Origin: Gibbula magus
Taxonomy: Eukaryota; Mollusca; Gastropoda; Trochida; Trochidae
Direction of reading: 5' to 3'
Length of the DNA: 64,000 nucleotides
Assembly (NCBI GenBank): GCA_936450465.1
Contig: OW388300.1
Span: 16,691,266 to 16,755,265, forward strand
Below are positions 1 through 13,350 of the stretch, in pieces. The translations under genes and the position numbers were made by a program. Positions within the stretch are counted from its first letter, which is position 1. Each line of letters opens with the position of its first letter. The notes below the pieces were generated by a model. It ran no database searches and was not told the origin of the DNA. It was given only the letters and a program-made list of their open reading frames with translations.

Positions 1-2479
1 CTGCAGTTTCGTGACAAAATAAATTTGACATTCTGATTTTGTTTTGGTTCATGTCATGATGTGAAAAGTAATGCTTTCTTATGAACGAATACTGAGAGTG
101 GTTGCTTGTGATCCTAGCTGTTAATGAAGAAAACATCTAATTAGGTATTGGATCTTAGGACTTAGCAGTGATTAACTGACAAAACTGGACCCTGAATGGA
201 AAATTGGATCTTGGGTGCCCACAGAGTTTTAACCTTTTCATCTTTTGCTCTCTTGGCTTTTCTTTTCTCCTGTTCTACTCATGCTGTCACTTGTCATTGA
301 AGATATGCCAGTCAGCGAGAGAATTGAGCGTGGCATTGTCTCTCATAACAGGAATCAATATGACTTCAGCATATGACCAGGGACGGATATTGTCTAACCT
401 CTAGTTTTCATGTTTGTGAACCATAGTTTCTTATTGCGTTTGATGTATAACACTTAACAATATGCACGTGAAAAACAAGGCAAACTTCACGTGAAATTAG
501 ACTCAGTATTTGATTTGTTTATATGTCTCATTATTTAAGGAGATATTCGCCAATCTAGAAATGTATTCAAAGGAAATATAAACCCTATAAACCACATACA
601 TTACATGTGTCATTTGCAATCATGTACATATATCAAAAGAAGATTGTAATGTATTCAAGGTATTGTCTCGACAAACAGCGTTAATCTCCAGTAATCCATT
701 TGCCGGATTCTCCCAAATTTTTCCGGATCCTTAAGGATTCCACCACTTTTTGTCCTGTGTATTGTGTCACATTATGATTATATAAAAAACTAATGTCAGT
801 AAGAGATAATATTAACTAATTTTCAGGAATGAAGTGAAAAAGGTAAGAAGAGGTGAGGTAAGGAGAGTCAGTGTTTGGCGCCATTTAGGCAATATTCCAG
901 GACAGTTGGTACTGAATGACCACCAGAGATCAATAACAACTGTTTTCTATACACAGCCATTATCTTACGTTATAACACCGACCAACAACAAATTAATTTG
1001 GTTCGCAGATATATGAAGTAGATCATTAAAAGGAATTGTTGATCAATCTGAACATTAGTTTGAGACTCGTTATTCAAGATGTACATTCACTCCAGAATAA
1101 AACATAACAGCTAATGATCCCATTTCTACATAGATTTAGACAATTCATTTCTGCAGTATGGAGATGTGTAATTAAGCCGAACTTGATAGAATCGCTATGA
1201 GTATGTTTGATGTTTCTTGTTGGACGTTATCCTAATGATATATGATCACTTTCCTAAAAGCCATAGACAGGCATCAATACAATTTGTTATTATGACAATC
1301 CCCAAGGCTGCTAAGAGATGGAAACATCACACTCGAGGTGAAGAAGATGTCTGACATTTGGATATTCATTAAACTGAACTAATTCCAGAGATGGTGTTTT
1401 CCAAATAATTACTCTCTCATACATGTGCAATGTACGTATAAACAGTCAATGACCTTGTGGCGAGATGATCTTTTCCAATTAAAAGTGATATGGGGAACAT
1501 CATGTGCAAATGTGCCTTATTTTAGTGTGAACACCTTAAAATGAATGCTCGATGGGAAATGGATTCCAGAACTATGTTATTTAGCCACTGGCAAAACTTA
1601 TTTTCCTTTTCCAGAGAGCACTTTATTTCAGTATGAACGGCGTGCTACAGCACCTTTAATTGTTACACATTTAAATCGATTGTCCATAATCGTTAGTTCA
1701 ACATTACATATTATAGATCACATGAGTTAGTATTGTGTATAACTGGAAAACATTTTGGCCGCGCAGACAGAGGTGAGAAGGACAATAATCACAGTGGTGT
1801 CTGTAGCACATTTTGACTGTCTTTGTTTCGTACAATTATACGGGTTTCCTGCAGATACACCTTGTCAGTCACTTCGGTTTAACAACCTTGAGTAAATAAT
1901 GTGGTTCCAGTTTGCATCAAACGTTATCATAAAGCATAATAAGAACGTTTTAACTGTTTGTATAGTTTTTATTTTACTTGTCATGATGTTGTTACATATC
2001 CATAATACAGCATACATTAACTTTTTGAAGTCTTTCACAATCAAATAGCAATTTTCGTAGAATTTAATTCGATTTGATGACTGCGAAGTATGACAACTAA
2101 TTTCTAGAAGACTGTACATGAATGGCTTTCCTTTCTGAGTGCTGTAGAAATGTGACGCTGACCAAAAACTGTTTGTGTTTTGAGGGAAGATCTCCTAGAA
2201 TTAGTGAATAAATCTAAATACAGAATTCGAAATAGACTGGCACTATTATATTGGACGAACGTATTTGCTAAATTATTGACGTTAATTTATAACTAAATCA
2301 CAATTTATGCATATAAATGAATTCAAAAGTAAAAACATAAGATAGTTAAAATCTCATACTTACTGATTTCCCTTCATACAATACCATCATGTTGTTTTGA
2401 ATTTCAGTGCAAACCAGATGATTTGTCAGACAACTATTTCTTGAACATAAATTTCAACATAAGTACAATGCATATCAAT

Positions 2480-2570
2480 ACATTCCACTTCATGAAGGAG
2501 TAAACATATACACATTTGTACTTCGAAACATCATGTACATGTATAATCACAATAAATAAATTGTTATTTC
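2480..2570 (+). ncRNA. Decayed hammerhead-like PLE 3' tail (copy A)
   Basis: The sequence matches the PLE-type 3' tail seen at 5941-6022 and, on the minus strand, at 62945-62995. The first core box is damaged (CTTCATGA, expected CTGATGA). Helix II can form from GGAGTA and TACTTC with one wobble pair. The second box GAAACATC at 2525-2532 differs by one base from GAAACGTC. A second partial copy of the tail follows at about 2590-2632. The paralogous site in copy B is at 26005-26070. Confidence 0.45.
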
Positions 2571-4329
2571 AAAAAACGATTGGCTTTTGTACTTCCTGAC
2601 GTCATTTATATTCACAATAAATAAATTTATAAAAATGGCTATTCTCATATGTATGTTGTCAGCACATCCAAAATATATACGAAGATAATATTTTGTTGTT
2701 ATTAATACTTTATTGGTATCAGAGACATTTAGATTATTTTACATTTGTATGAACCATGTACAAGAATCATTTTAAATCACTGTTAAGCTCAATACTCGTA
2801 TGGTGTATTAATGCCAGATTTCTGCCATGGTAGGAATATGACAAAATTAACGGATTCCCTCAGTGAAATAGTCAAACTTGATGGACGTGATGGGATCACA
2901 TAGTAGTCATATATCAATAGTAGCTCTTATGACTAACACTCGCAAGGCGTTATCTGGTTTGTCATGTATGTAAGATAATTCCTTGAACTATCATGGGATT
3001 GACATGCTTCGGCAAGTATAGGAGATAGCGGTCATTAAGAATATACAATCTTTGACACTTTTGCATGTACGTATGCTTGACTAATATACTGCGGCAAATG
3101 TTAGTGATCAAATCTTTTGGGGGAATGTTATAGTCCGGCAGCCAAACCCCGATTTTCACCCTAGGTGGGAAACCGCGTCCATAGAAAATGTCTTTACAGA
3201 AATTGAACCTTGTGGGTATATACTATAGGAAACTGAATGATGACACATTGTCGTCATTGAGCATTTTAAATAATTAATAATTAAAAATTAATTAGATAGG
3301 GTACGCTCGTGATTTCAGTTCATAAAAATGAAATAAGAAAAGGCAGTTATATATCAATCGTTGTCTATTAGTATTGTGAAAATAAGTAAAAAAGTTGTTG
3401 AAAAACAAGTCGAAAATGTTAATAATGTGTTTGGATAAACGAGGTATCTGGGCAAATTTCGTTTTCTTACAGTAAAAGTGGAGTTAATGGTGTAATAATT
3501 TACTTTTGATTATAATTCTATTATTGAATCATAATCAAAAGGAATGGTGATAAAGTTTCAGTTAATGTTTATATTTGTTTACTTCTGACAAATTCTGAAA
3601 TAGGCCTTCATCTAACAATGTCACTTCTTGTGGAGAGAAACTGGTGATTTTTGACGATTTTATGGTGTTTTTTTAAAAAAAAAACAGAATTTACCATTTT
3701 TATTTTGTATTGAAATGATTTTTTTTTATTCAGCAAGCAACACATTTATCACAAAGAGTTAATTTGCAAAAGTCAAAAACAGGAAATAGTCAATTTCAAA
3801 GTTTAGACCCAAGATTCGAACAGTGAAGTGGGCACTGAAATTGGGCAATTTGAAGGTAACGTTATTGGTTGACAAGAGTAGTCTCGCAAGAAGAAAAAGC
3901 TAGAATGTTTCTTAAACGTTAAACGTATAATTGCAATGACATGAAAAGTGACATTAAAAAGTGTGGGTGTGCACATATTCAGACCCTTTTTCAGATAACA
4001 CTAATGGTGTAGGCCAGACGTTGCAACACATTTTTGAATCAGGAATATCAAACACCTTGTTATTTCATAGGTCATGTGTATCTATCTATACATATAAACT
4101 AAACAGCAAAGACAAGGATAATAGAGACAACGAAACAACAAACACAAACAGTTGCTCGGCTTCTCCAAAGAAATTGCACATTGTACGTACAATAATGTGT
4201 TTCATTTTAAAGAACACTGTACTGTCTTTCTGTCGAATCAACGGGGCATTGAGTGATTTACATTGCTGCAGATGCAAGATATCACGTTGATTTCAAGTAA
4301 TAATTAATATCCAAAGGGTATCATTTTTG

Positions 4330-6022
4330 CAGCACGGTTGGCAGAAGATGGTGAGTCGATGATGTTGTCTCACAGACACCATGGTCAGCTACGATGTCGT
4401 CGATTCCTTCACCAACATATCCCTCAACAGAAAACCCCCGAAGCAACCAAGCTCCACATCCGCATTGAACAGCTCGACACTAAGTTAACCATCAGCTACG
4501 TCTATTTTATCTTCACTGACACGATCCACGGACAACTATCTTCCCTAATAACAGAGATTTTCATGACACCCTTCCAAGATCCAGCACTCTATAATGCTCC
4601 TTTTCAGTTGCTTTATTGGTTCAACAAGGTTGATGACACCTTCACCAACATAGCCATCATCTCCTTCAACATCTCAACGCCAAGCATCTAAGAATCAGGT
4701 TGATCATGGAAACAGAAACTAACCACCATCTCCCCTTCTCATATGTTCCCTTGTAAACTACTGGGAATGGACCTACAATATCTGTCTATCGCACGCCGTG
4801 ACACACACACTGACCAGTACACACAATACAGTTTATGTTATTATCCATAATCAATCAATCATAGCCACACTCACGATAAAATCCATCTGTCAACCTGATA
4901 TCCTCAAAAAATAACCAAAACATCGAAAGACAACATTTACCCCCACTCAATGAATATCAAGCAAGCCTAGTCATTAAGACTACCGTGAAAACACTCACCA
5001 CAAGCCTTAACCGAGAAATTCGAGTAACAATTCCCTAAATACTTCGGCTATCTAAGCTACAAGATCGCCCACCTCATCAAGAACAAAGTCAGCATTGATG
5101 TTACATTTCCCTGTGCAAGATCCTCAAGCAGCTACTCAAATAAAAGCCAACAGCAGAGGAACTTGCACTACAAGAGGATGCATCTTCAACATGCCATGCC
5201 ACTGTGGTAAAGAGTACATCAGAGAAATGCTGCAGCCTATCAACACAAGGATCAAGGAACATAAAGCGTATGTCAACACACTTGACCAGAAATCCTCCCT
5301 TTCTGAGCATACTCTGAACAAGGATCACACTATCAACTGGGAGGCCACAGTCTTGTCAACAAATATCAACTTGCGCTAAAGAAAACTCCTAAGCGATTGA
5401 CATTACAATGGAACAACCTGCAATAAACCGCGACCAAAGCATCTTCCTAACATGTACTTAGGGATTCACTCATCTCGAACATCTATATTCTGTCGGAGGC
5501 AAATCCGAGGAGCACCCACCCTACCATCCATTCACTCTTGTCAGAGCTTATCCGAGGAGTCTATACCTATCAGAACCATTCACCGCCCTACCACTTCACA
5601 CCCCAGCCACAATCACTGGCCTCTCCTAATACTCTCAATCACCATGTCTTCTGCATTTCACATCCAATCAACTGTTCTTGTATCTACAATAAAGGCAATT
5701 GGCTTTCCTCCTTTTACCAATTTGTATTACTGTTGTCCAATCACTACTTCAATAAAGCCCACAGGCCATTGCTGATTTAACAATCAACTATTAATACTCC
5801 TCATGTTTGTATCACAAATCATCAGTGTATACCACTCTCATGCGAATTCATCTTAAAAACTTAATTTAATCTATCTGATTGAGTTTTCTCGCCCTTGGTT
5901 TCTTTACTATATACATGTATACCATTTTGTTATTTCTTACATTTCACCTAATGATGGAGTAAGTATATACTCCGAAACGTCATGTATATTCACATTAAAG
6001 AAGTTGTTATCCAGAAAATCTC
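4330..6022 (+). pseudogene. Penelope-like retroelement fragment: RT remnant, GIY-YIG endonuclease, 3' tail
   Basis: A degenerate Penelope-like element lies inside the inverted-repeat element. At about 4515-4690 the frame reads a reverse-transcriptase palm remnant in which VDDTFT matches the PLE catalytic YVDDTF region, with the Tyr replaced. At 5095-5379 the conceptual peptide contains CTTRGCIFNMPCHCGKEYI, then TRIKEHK and a SEHTLNKDHTINW motif, the signature of the PLE GIY-YIG endonuclease; the usual GE-TGR stretch is altered. Frameshifts and stops separate the pieces. The order RT, endonuclease, then a hammerhead-like 3' tail at 5941-6022 is the canonical PLE order. The element is 5'-truncated and inactive. 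Confidence 0.7.
5941..6022 (+). ncRNA. Hammerhead-like motif in PLE 3' tail
   Basis: CTAATGA (5948-5954; consensus CTGATGA) is followed by a perfect 6-bp helix, GGAGTA with TACTCC (5956-5973), and then GAAACGTC (5974-5981). This is the order of hammerhead core boxes. The ACGT inside GAAACGTC is self-complementary, so helix III could only form between two molecules or tandem copies. One unpaired base lies between the first box and helix II. PLEs are known to carry minimal hammerheads. Activity here is doubtful because of the G-to-A change in the first box. Confidence 0.5.
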
Positions 6023-6714
6023 ATTGTTCTAATGTCAAGTAATCATAACTATGTTGGGTTTCATGGGGGTCTTTTTTCAGAATTTGTCAAAAGTAAACAT
6101 ATACTAACTTAAACTTAATCACTATTTCTTTTGATTATGATTAAATAAACGTAATTATAATCAAAAGTAAATTATTACACCATTAAATCCAATTTTATTG
6201 TAAGAAAACCAAATTTGCTCAGAAACCTCGTTTATCCAGGCCTTTCGGGGGTTTTTTCAACAAAAAAAGTGAAAAAGTGTACTTATTTTCATAAAACTAA
6301 TAGACAATACTTGATATATAACTGCCTTAATTTTGTTTCAATTTTGTGAACACTAAAATATAATTACTTGATGTGTCTGGATAACTGAAATCACCTGAAT
6401 GTACCCTATATAATTAAAACATCAATTATTCAAAATGCTCAATGATGACAAAGTGTCATCATTCAATTTCCTCAAGCATATACCCATAGGGTTCACTAGG
6501 AACAAAAATAGTTTCTATGGACGCACTTTCCCGGTCACAGGGGCTGGCTGCCGGACTATTATCTCAATTTTTAATGAGAGAAATGTACACCATGTTCAAT
6601 AAGATGGTTTAATGAAAATCATACACTTTAAGTTTTTCCATCAAGGGTCAGGTATACATGGTAATGTTACATTATAAGTCAGTAATGAACATTTGCAAAA
6701 TAAGCAGGACTCTA

Positions 6715-6790
6715 AATGACTGGTTGATGAAGGGGTAAACATGTACACATTTGTACTTCGAAACGCCATATATGTTCACAATAAAATATA
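6715..6790 (+). ncRNA. Decayed hammerhead-like PLE 3' tail
   Basis: TTGATGA (6724-6730), GGGGTA and TACTTC as a possible helix II, and GAAACGCC (6760-6767) repeat the layout of the motif at 5941-6022. It continues into the same tail, TTCACAATAAA. The cleavage-site triplet is mutated (GCC for GTC), so it should be inactive. Confidence 0.4.
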
Positions 6791-9700
6791 GATACATATT
6801 GTTGATATTACCACTTCATTGATACAAGACAAATGAAGTTAAGTTTACGACTGTTACGAACCATGTTCAGAATTTTGAAGACTTTCAAATGGCTCTAACA
6901 TGAACATAATTCTGGTCACCGAAAGATGACTGCTAACACTATATTGCTGGCCATTAGACACACAGCACAGCATGCTTAATTAAATAGATCAAGAGGACCT
7001 TTTTCTGCAAAGGGCAAATTCTCAATCCAATCACACATCTTCCCACAGGCTTTTAACCAGAATGTCCTTTCCTGGGCTCTCTTGATGCTGACAATAGCAT
7101 GCAACTCATCAACGTAAACATGTCAGTCAGGGCGACAATTTTAGCGTGCTATGTCTATTTTCATTATCATAAAACAATTGAATGACACGTTGAGCCACTA
7201 TTTTCATTTGCTAGATACTTTAACTCATTTAACTAATACATGCAATGTTAGTCAAACAGAAATAACATGAGATCGAATGTGTATACCTATTCTCTCAGCT
7301 GTGTACATCTCATGTCCTTTTTTATTATTAAAACATGATACAATGTAAATCTGATTGATAAGTATTATCAATAAATGTGTGATATTTAGCCCTGTGTTTA
7401 TGTCCCTTGATAAATCACTGACAATTGTTTATTGCAATTACTTGATAAACTGAAATTTATGGAAGTTTTTTAGATAAAGAAATGTCAATATCTGTACTGA
7501 GATTACATGAAGATCACAATCAAATTCGTTATTGACTGTGTGTCATGTAACACGTTGGAAGTCTTTTTACCTGGACTTATTAAGATACATGACCATATAC
7601 AATTGGAGTTAATTGATAATTAGATTAGGGAAATGTACAACGCTTTCAAATCGTTGAATTAATTAACCATAGTGAAATATTCCCTTAACTTATTTGGAAC
7701 TTACAACAGTTGTGGTAGACATTATCGCAACGTCACCATAATTTATCCGTTGATAAAACAGAGAAGCTAGAATATTTTATAAAAGACACGCAATTATAAA
7801 AATGTGACCCATGAGAACAATTCATGAAATTCATTACAAAACATAACGTAGTCAGGACATTATGTTAATACATATTATGATAATACATTCATGTATAGTG
7901 TAGAACTTCACACAGGCTGCTCTTTGCGCTCATTATACTTGACATCAGTATACATTGTATTAGGCATTTAAGATAAATTTACAAAAGCAGATGTCGAAGC
8001 CTTTACGTGCCAGCTTTAGTCCGCTATGATTGATAAGTTATCAAGCATAATAATACTCATGAGCGATCGCAGCATAAATATTGTTGTAAGGTACACAATA
8101 CAGATGCAGGGTTTAACACTTAGTTATACTAGTAGTTGTATTAACGTGCATAATTCTGGTCAAAGTGTTTTATACACACAGCCAACCCAATATGAAATTA
8201 ACAACAGCCAAATAAAGACGAAAAAAGGGATACTATTTCATAATGATAGTTATTTGTCACATGTGTAAGATAATGTCGTGTAGTTAATGATGTATCTCCT
8301 TATTAGCCCAGGTCCGTTGTATGATATTCAAATCTCTTTAAGGTCCATGGAGAGCAATACAAGTTGCACGTCATGACACAAAATTAACAAATATTACCAG
8401 CGCTGTCTCCCTAACTATTGTGTTATTGCCCCCCTGGTATCGTCTACATAAGCCTAACCCTACTGCATGTAAGTATGTTGAGTAAGTATGAGTCTAAATA
8501 GGTTTTTTATCTGTCTATCTCGTGGGATGCTGAGTCTTTAGAGATCATTGCTGGAGCTTAATAGACATACATAGATACATCAGCGCAAAATCACACCAAA
8601 GCATTCACTGTCCCTTAATCATTTCACCGAGTATATGTAGTGTTTCTTCTTTGAATTGCAAATGAATATGAATGTAATTCTGAATTGCTTTGTATCAAAT
8701 TAAGGCAATGTCGAAACAATAAATATTCAAAATAAATAACATTTGAGTTTTGAATTTAAAATAAGTAAGACAATGTAATGTACATTATATATCAGAATCA
8801 AATGAGTATAACATCGATACAATATACACTTGCAATCAATATTCAAGACAACTTTTATGAATCAGGTTGAACTTAGATACATATTTAGCCCGGCGAGCGC
8901 ACTGAAGCATGATTGCCTGATTCACCTGTTGCACGGGTCTGGAAAAATATTACAGTGTTGACATTAAATTTATTTCCTGCTTAAAAGAAATGTTGGCGAT
9001 TCTTTACAAATTGATGTGATGTTGGTTGATTTAAATTGTTTTTAGGTTGTTTTGGCTGCATCCTATCGGTTCGACTTTTGTAACTATTCACATACTGATT
9101 GTGTAACGTGTAGTGTACATGACCATGTATCTTTTAGGCACAATACACATTACAAAATATTTAATCTCACATGTCAACATCACCATTTTCCAACAGGAAA
9201 TGGCGTTACATTACTGAACAGAATAATTGAATATTTGTTCCAATATCATCTATCGGCGACTCAAAATTTGAAGATGCAAAACAAATACTGTCTCATGGGC
9301 AACAGCAAACGGCAGCAAATAAATCGAACAAGCTTAAATGTTGTCGTGTTATTTAAGGGCTCAGCTAAATCACATATTCAGAGCTGCAATGAACTTCTAA
9401 CTGGTGCACCAACAACATGGTATGATGCATTAATTATAGGGCTATAAAAGTGTGTATCGTGATTACAATTAGTTGCAGATATTATTATACAGCTATTGCG
9501 TCGAGTGAATATTGATTAATTTGATCGTAATTTCGACACTTGACCTACCACTTCTATTCTATTGTGAGACGAATACAACTTCTTGGTTTTTGTTTCAAAG
9601 TTGTGAAATTGTTATTCAGATAAAATTAAAGTGACACACTTCAGAATAATGCTATTTTGAAATCTGCAGGAAGTCATTTCCTTATTCAGCTATGTGCATT

Positions 9701-10894
9701 ATGCTCAAGTGTTCATTCTCTCACTTAAAAGACAAAAGTGGCTAATGAATTGACACTAATTTATTTTATTTTCATTATCAATCATGGAACAAATATGATC
9801 AATTTTCAAGTTCTTTAGGTGCTATGTTTCTATGTAATGGGTAAATGGACTATTTGGAAAACGGCAATGTACAGGCTCAAGGTCCAAGGTCATGTTCAAC
9901 ATAAACCTCTAATCGCTTTTCTTGTTGTGCTTCAATCTTGCGTTCCTTTTCCAGAGAAATATCCATTCCTATTTTAAACATTCACATTCAAGCTCAAATA
10001 GTAATAGATTGAAATGTGAATAAACAGCATTCGTGAATATACCGTGTCAGTTGAGTCATGCCATTGTTTTGTTACCAAAAAGTACATTCTTGACCTCGTT
10101 GAAGTCTTGTTCCTGTACTAACAGATATCGGTATGAAGTAGACACCATACACATACAAAAAACCACATATATAGTATCATTTCTGTTTGATATTTAGTAA
10201 TGGAGAAGTGTTCTAGATGTCTTTTAAATTAATTTAAAAACCTATTTGTGTCTTCATCCACGAATATGACGAAAGATAAATGTCTTCTGTATTCAAAAGG
10301 AATACTTCGCCCTTCATAACTACAGACATTTACAAAATACAAATAAATTTAATCGATGATTGACTGCTTTCCGTTCATTAATGTTAGAACCTTACATATC
10401 AGCTCCATCATAACCAGATGTTTCCAATAACTTGACAAATCAGCACATGATTTATATGAATACAACTATTCAACTATAACATTAAGTGTCCTTTCCTTTA
10501 CAGCAAAGTAATGCAGCATTGTTGTTATAAATATATCTAACCTCTCATCCCAAAGTCTTCTTGTATCGAATATTGCATTACTAGTTGATTAATGAAACAG
10601 CCTTTACCATTACGTATATTAACCAGTAACACTATGTGTTATATCAGATACACAAGAGTGAGCTTTTATCGACCCTTTAAAACCATTCTGCAAAGGTAAT
10701 AAGTAAAATTAGATTAGCATCGATTTCTTGAGCAGATGTCATTTAGGTCATAGCAACAACATATTTTTCTCAATCTAACCTTAAAAGCGAACCATTAAGC
10801 AAAACAAAGGCACAGAGCACAGTCAGTTTGAAACAATGATAGTTCAGAGGTAGCCAGCAAACTGTCTTTTGTAGCGCCTGGTACAAAAAGGATA

Positions 10895-11045
10895 ACTTTA
10901 CTAAATGACTTTGTCGGCGAAGCTGGTTATATATTCAGCCTGTACGAATTAAAAGAGAAATACTCACCTAAAACAAATTTCCTAAGTTATGAAGATTGTG
11001 ACTATTTTTACTTACGCCTGTTGAAATACATACCAAATATGCACC
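10895..11045 (+). pseudogene. L1/Tx1-like LINE ORF2 C-terminal fragment (copy A)
   Basis: The frame reads LLNDFVGEAGYIFSLYELKE followed by KYSPKTNFLSYEDC. This resembles the 'F-LS-EELKEKY-IKTNFL-Y' segment near the C-terminus of L1/Tx1-type ORF2 proteins. The same segment is kept at 32640-32822 in copy B, so it was present before the duplication. Only about 50 codons survive. Assignment is by motif memory. Confidence 0.45.
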
Positions 11046-11062
11046 GTAACATAGTATTTAAC

Positions 11063-11885
11063 ATAATATACTAGCTTCAGTTCGCCTATAGATCAAGAAG
11101 GGGGGTTGTTGATGCCACACTGTCACTCCTAAATAATGTCTATAACCATCGAGAGACACCAAAGTCATACATCGGGATACTGTTCGTTGACTTTTCATCA
11201 GCTTTCAACACCATCCAGCCGCATATCATGATTCGGAAATTAATAGACATGGGCGTCAATTCATACCTAATTAAATAAATTGAAAACTTTCTTTTGGATA
11301 GACAACAGTATGTGAAAGTTAATGGGACAATTAAATTAAACTGGAAGTCTAACACTGAAGCTTTGTACAACAAATGCCAGCAGCGTCTTCATCTCATGTG
11401 CAAACTCAGATCTTTCAATGTTAACCCGTCTGTCATGTCTTCTTTTTATGTAGCATTTATCCAAAGCATTTTAACGTTGGTACGGGTCTCTCTCAGTTCA
11501 TCTGAAATCTGAAGTGAACAAAATTGTAAACATTGCAAGTAAAATCGCTGGGGTCAAATTTGAATGTTTAACAGAAATATATGAGCGGCAAATCTTAAAT
11601 CAAGCTGTTAAAATCATATCTGACCCAACACATTATTTACATTCGGAATTTCACATCCTCCCTTCAGGCTGCCGCTACAAAGTTCCAGTTTTGAAAACTA
11701 AGAGAGCCCGTACGTCATTTGTACCAAACACAATATCTCTTTTAAATACACGTGTAAATACTTAAAGTTATATGTCAATAGAATGATATGATGTATTTGT
11801 ATCCCTGTTTTTTTTGTTTTTTTTTAGCTCTGTTGATGTAAAGCAAATTCCTGAGAAGGCAATAAAGTATTATTATTATTATTAT
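11063..11885 (+). pseudogene. Truncated Rex1/CR1-like LINE ORF2 fragment
   Basis: From 11078 the frame reads QFAYRSRRGVVDATLSLLNN and then FVDFSSAFNTIQPHIMIRKL, which are RT motifs typical of Rex1/CR1-like LINEs. An in-frame TAA lies near 11275, then IENFLLDRQQYV. Directly after, 11294-11765 in two frames gives the ORF2 C-terminus (KCQQRLHLMCKLRSFNV; NIASKIAGV; HSEFHILPSGCRYKVP). The segment carrying the FADD box is missing, so the element has an internal deletion plus a stop and a frameshift. It ends AATAAAGTATTATTATTATT, a LINE-like 3' tail. It is absent from copy B. Confidence 0.75.
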
Positions 11886-13350
11886 ACCACTTTTACAAAC
11901 ATAGATCTTCCATCTATCCTTTCAACAGAAGGCAATTAACAATTAATTAGTGAATAACACGGTATATACTAAACTAAACTTCATCTATGCATACTTACCC
12001 TGTTACTAAATATTGTACAGAGTGTTTAATTGTCACAGAATATTTAATATATATATCGAATCACATGTCATCATTCTGCAAAGGTAAAATGGAAACATTA
12101 TATCATGTGTTTTGTATTTCAGCAAATAATTTGGAAACATGGATGTTTCCTGTATAGATTCTTATTAAAAAGAAAGAGTAATCCTATGCATCAAAGGTAT
12201 ACATAATAATCCTGTAAATGCAATAATCTCATTGACCATACAATTAATTTTATCAAAAACAGTTTTACTCCATCTAATGCTCATATAAAAAATGAAATAA
12301 ACAAATATAGCAATATCAGAAAATGTATATACCTATTGGAAAAAATTAGGAAAACAATTCATCTACTTTTTTTAAATTCGGAAACTGGATTCAGTTATGA
12401 ACAAGTGGCTTACTCCTATGTAAACTGCATATTACAAAACAAACATATACCAGTTTTGTGTAAATGTATTTTTATTATTTATCTTTATAGTTAGACATAA
12501 TTAGTATGCTCATAGTTTTATATATCGATGCACATATCGAGTTTATACATCGGGGTTTAAATGTACTAGATTTGCTTGATATTATGTCATTTTAAAAAAA
12601 AGTTAAAAAAGGTTATTGCTCACCCGTTGATGAAATTGATGTTTCATAAGTTTACAATGTTATGTCACTTTGATAAGTAACCTTGTAACAATTTGTATAC
12701 TTACATCACATTCTGTCAATTGACGTGAAGTCATGGCATAGGATGTCACATGCCGAACTACATGTACAACGGCCTGTGACGTTAGACCGATCAGTGGTTA
12801 TATTGGATTTCACCATGATTTAAAAGAACAAGTCATGAATAAAATACTCAACTCTGTATATTCAATACCACAAGTCGTGAATGGTATTAACATTAGTATC
12901 TAACTCGCTTTTGCTCGTTAAATAGCAAATACAATCACTCGTTAAATTAATATGCTTTGTATATCAGTTTAGTGCTCCCCATAACATTAGTGTGCGACGT
13001 CATGAACAGTCATTAACTGGTGATCTATCTAGGGTGTTATTCACAATGCATATATCGCTTGCATATATATCATTCTCCTACAGGTGGTATATACTTTTGG
13101 AGTATTAAACTGAGTTTTAAATGGTGCATTATCGTTTTACCAATACAGAATACAATGCACACCAAGACAATTGAGGAATAACATATTGTATTGTATCAAT
13201 ACCTCAGAGTAAAAAACGTGTGCAATATATGTTGTTATTACTATTATAATTTTGTTATTATATATGCAAATATTCTCCCTGCTATTAGGTGTGATCCTGC
13301 CGAATCGGCGTTAAAAAATAACTCGTAACTATATGCAAATAGAGACGGCC
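11886..13350. other. Copy-A-specific AT-rich stretch, nothing recognised
   Basis: This stretch has no counterpart in copy B. A frame open from about 12209 to 12493 without a convincing start is AT-rich and unrecognised. A SINE-tail-like string (GGCGTTAAAAAATAACTCG) occurs near 13302. No RNA gene or regulatory site is evident. Confidence 0.5.

Larger units (their letters stand above)
3131..6558. mobile_element. 3.4-kb DNA element with ~480-bp inverted ends, PIF/Harbinger-like
   Basis: The left end (3131 to about 3602) starts TAGTCCGGCAGCC, and the right end (about 6076-6558) is its reverse complement ending GGCTGCCGGACTA. The similarity continues for almost 500 bases with scattered differences. 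The 3-bp sequence TTA flanks both ends (3128-3130 and 6559-6561), which fits the TWA target preference of PIF/Harbinger elements. Copy B lacks the insertion. No transposase is recognisable inside; the interior instead contains Penelope-like sequence. Stretch 3603-4320 holds nothing I recognise. Family assignment is inference; other superfamilies with 3-bp duplications are possible. Confidence 0.7.

Noticed and set aside
821..840. Micro-exon-like string (TTTTCAG … AAAAAG-GTAAG) conserved in copies A and B
   Set aside because: Splice-like dinucleotides are common by chance in AT-rich DNA, and conservation is explained by the duplication; no linked exons were found.
9052..9447. 131-codon open frame in copy A with a partly open counterpart in copy B (30481-30693)
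   Set aside because: Between the copies most codon differences change the amino acid, and the frame is broken in B; this looks like neutral drift, not a gene.
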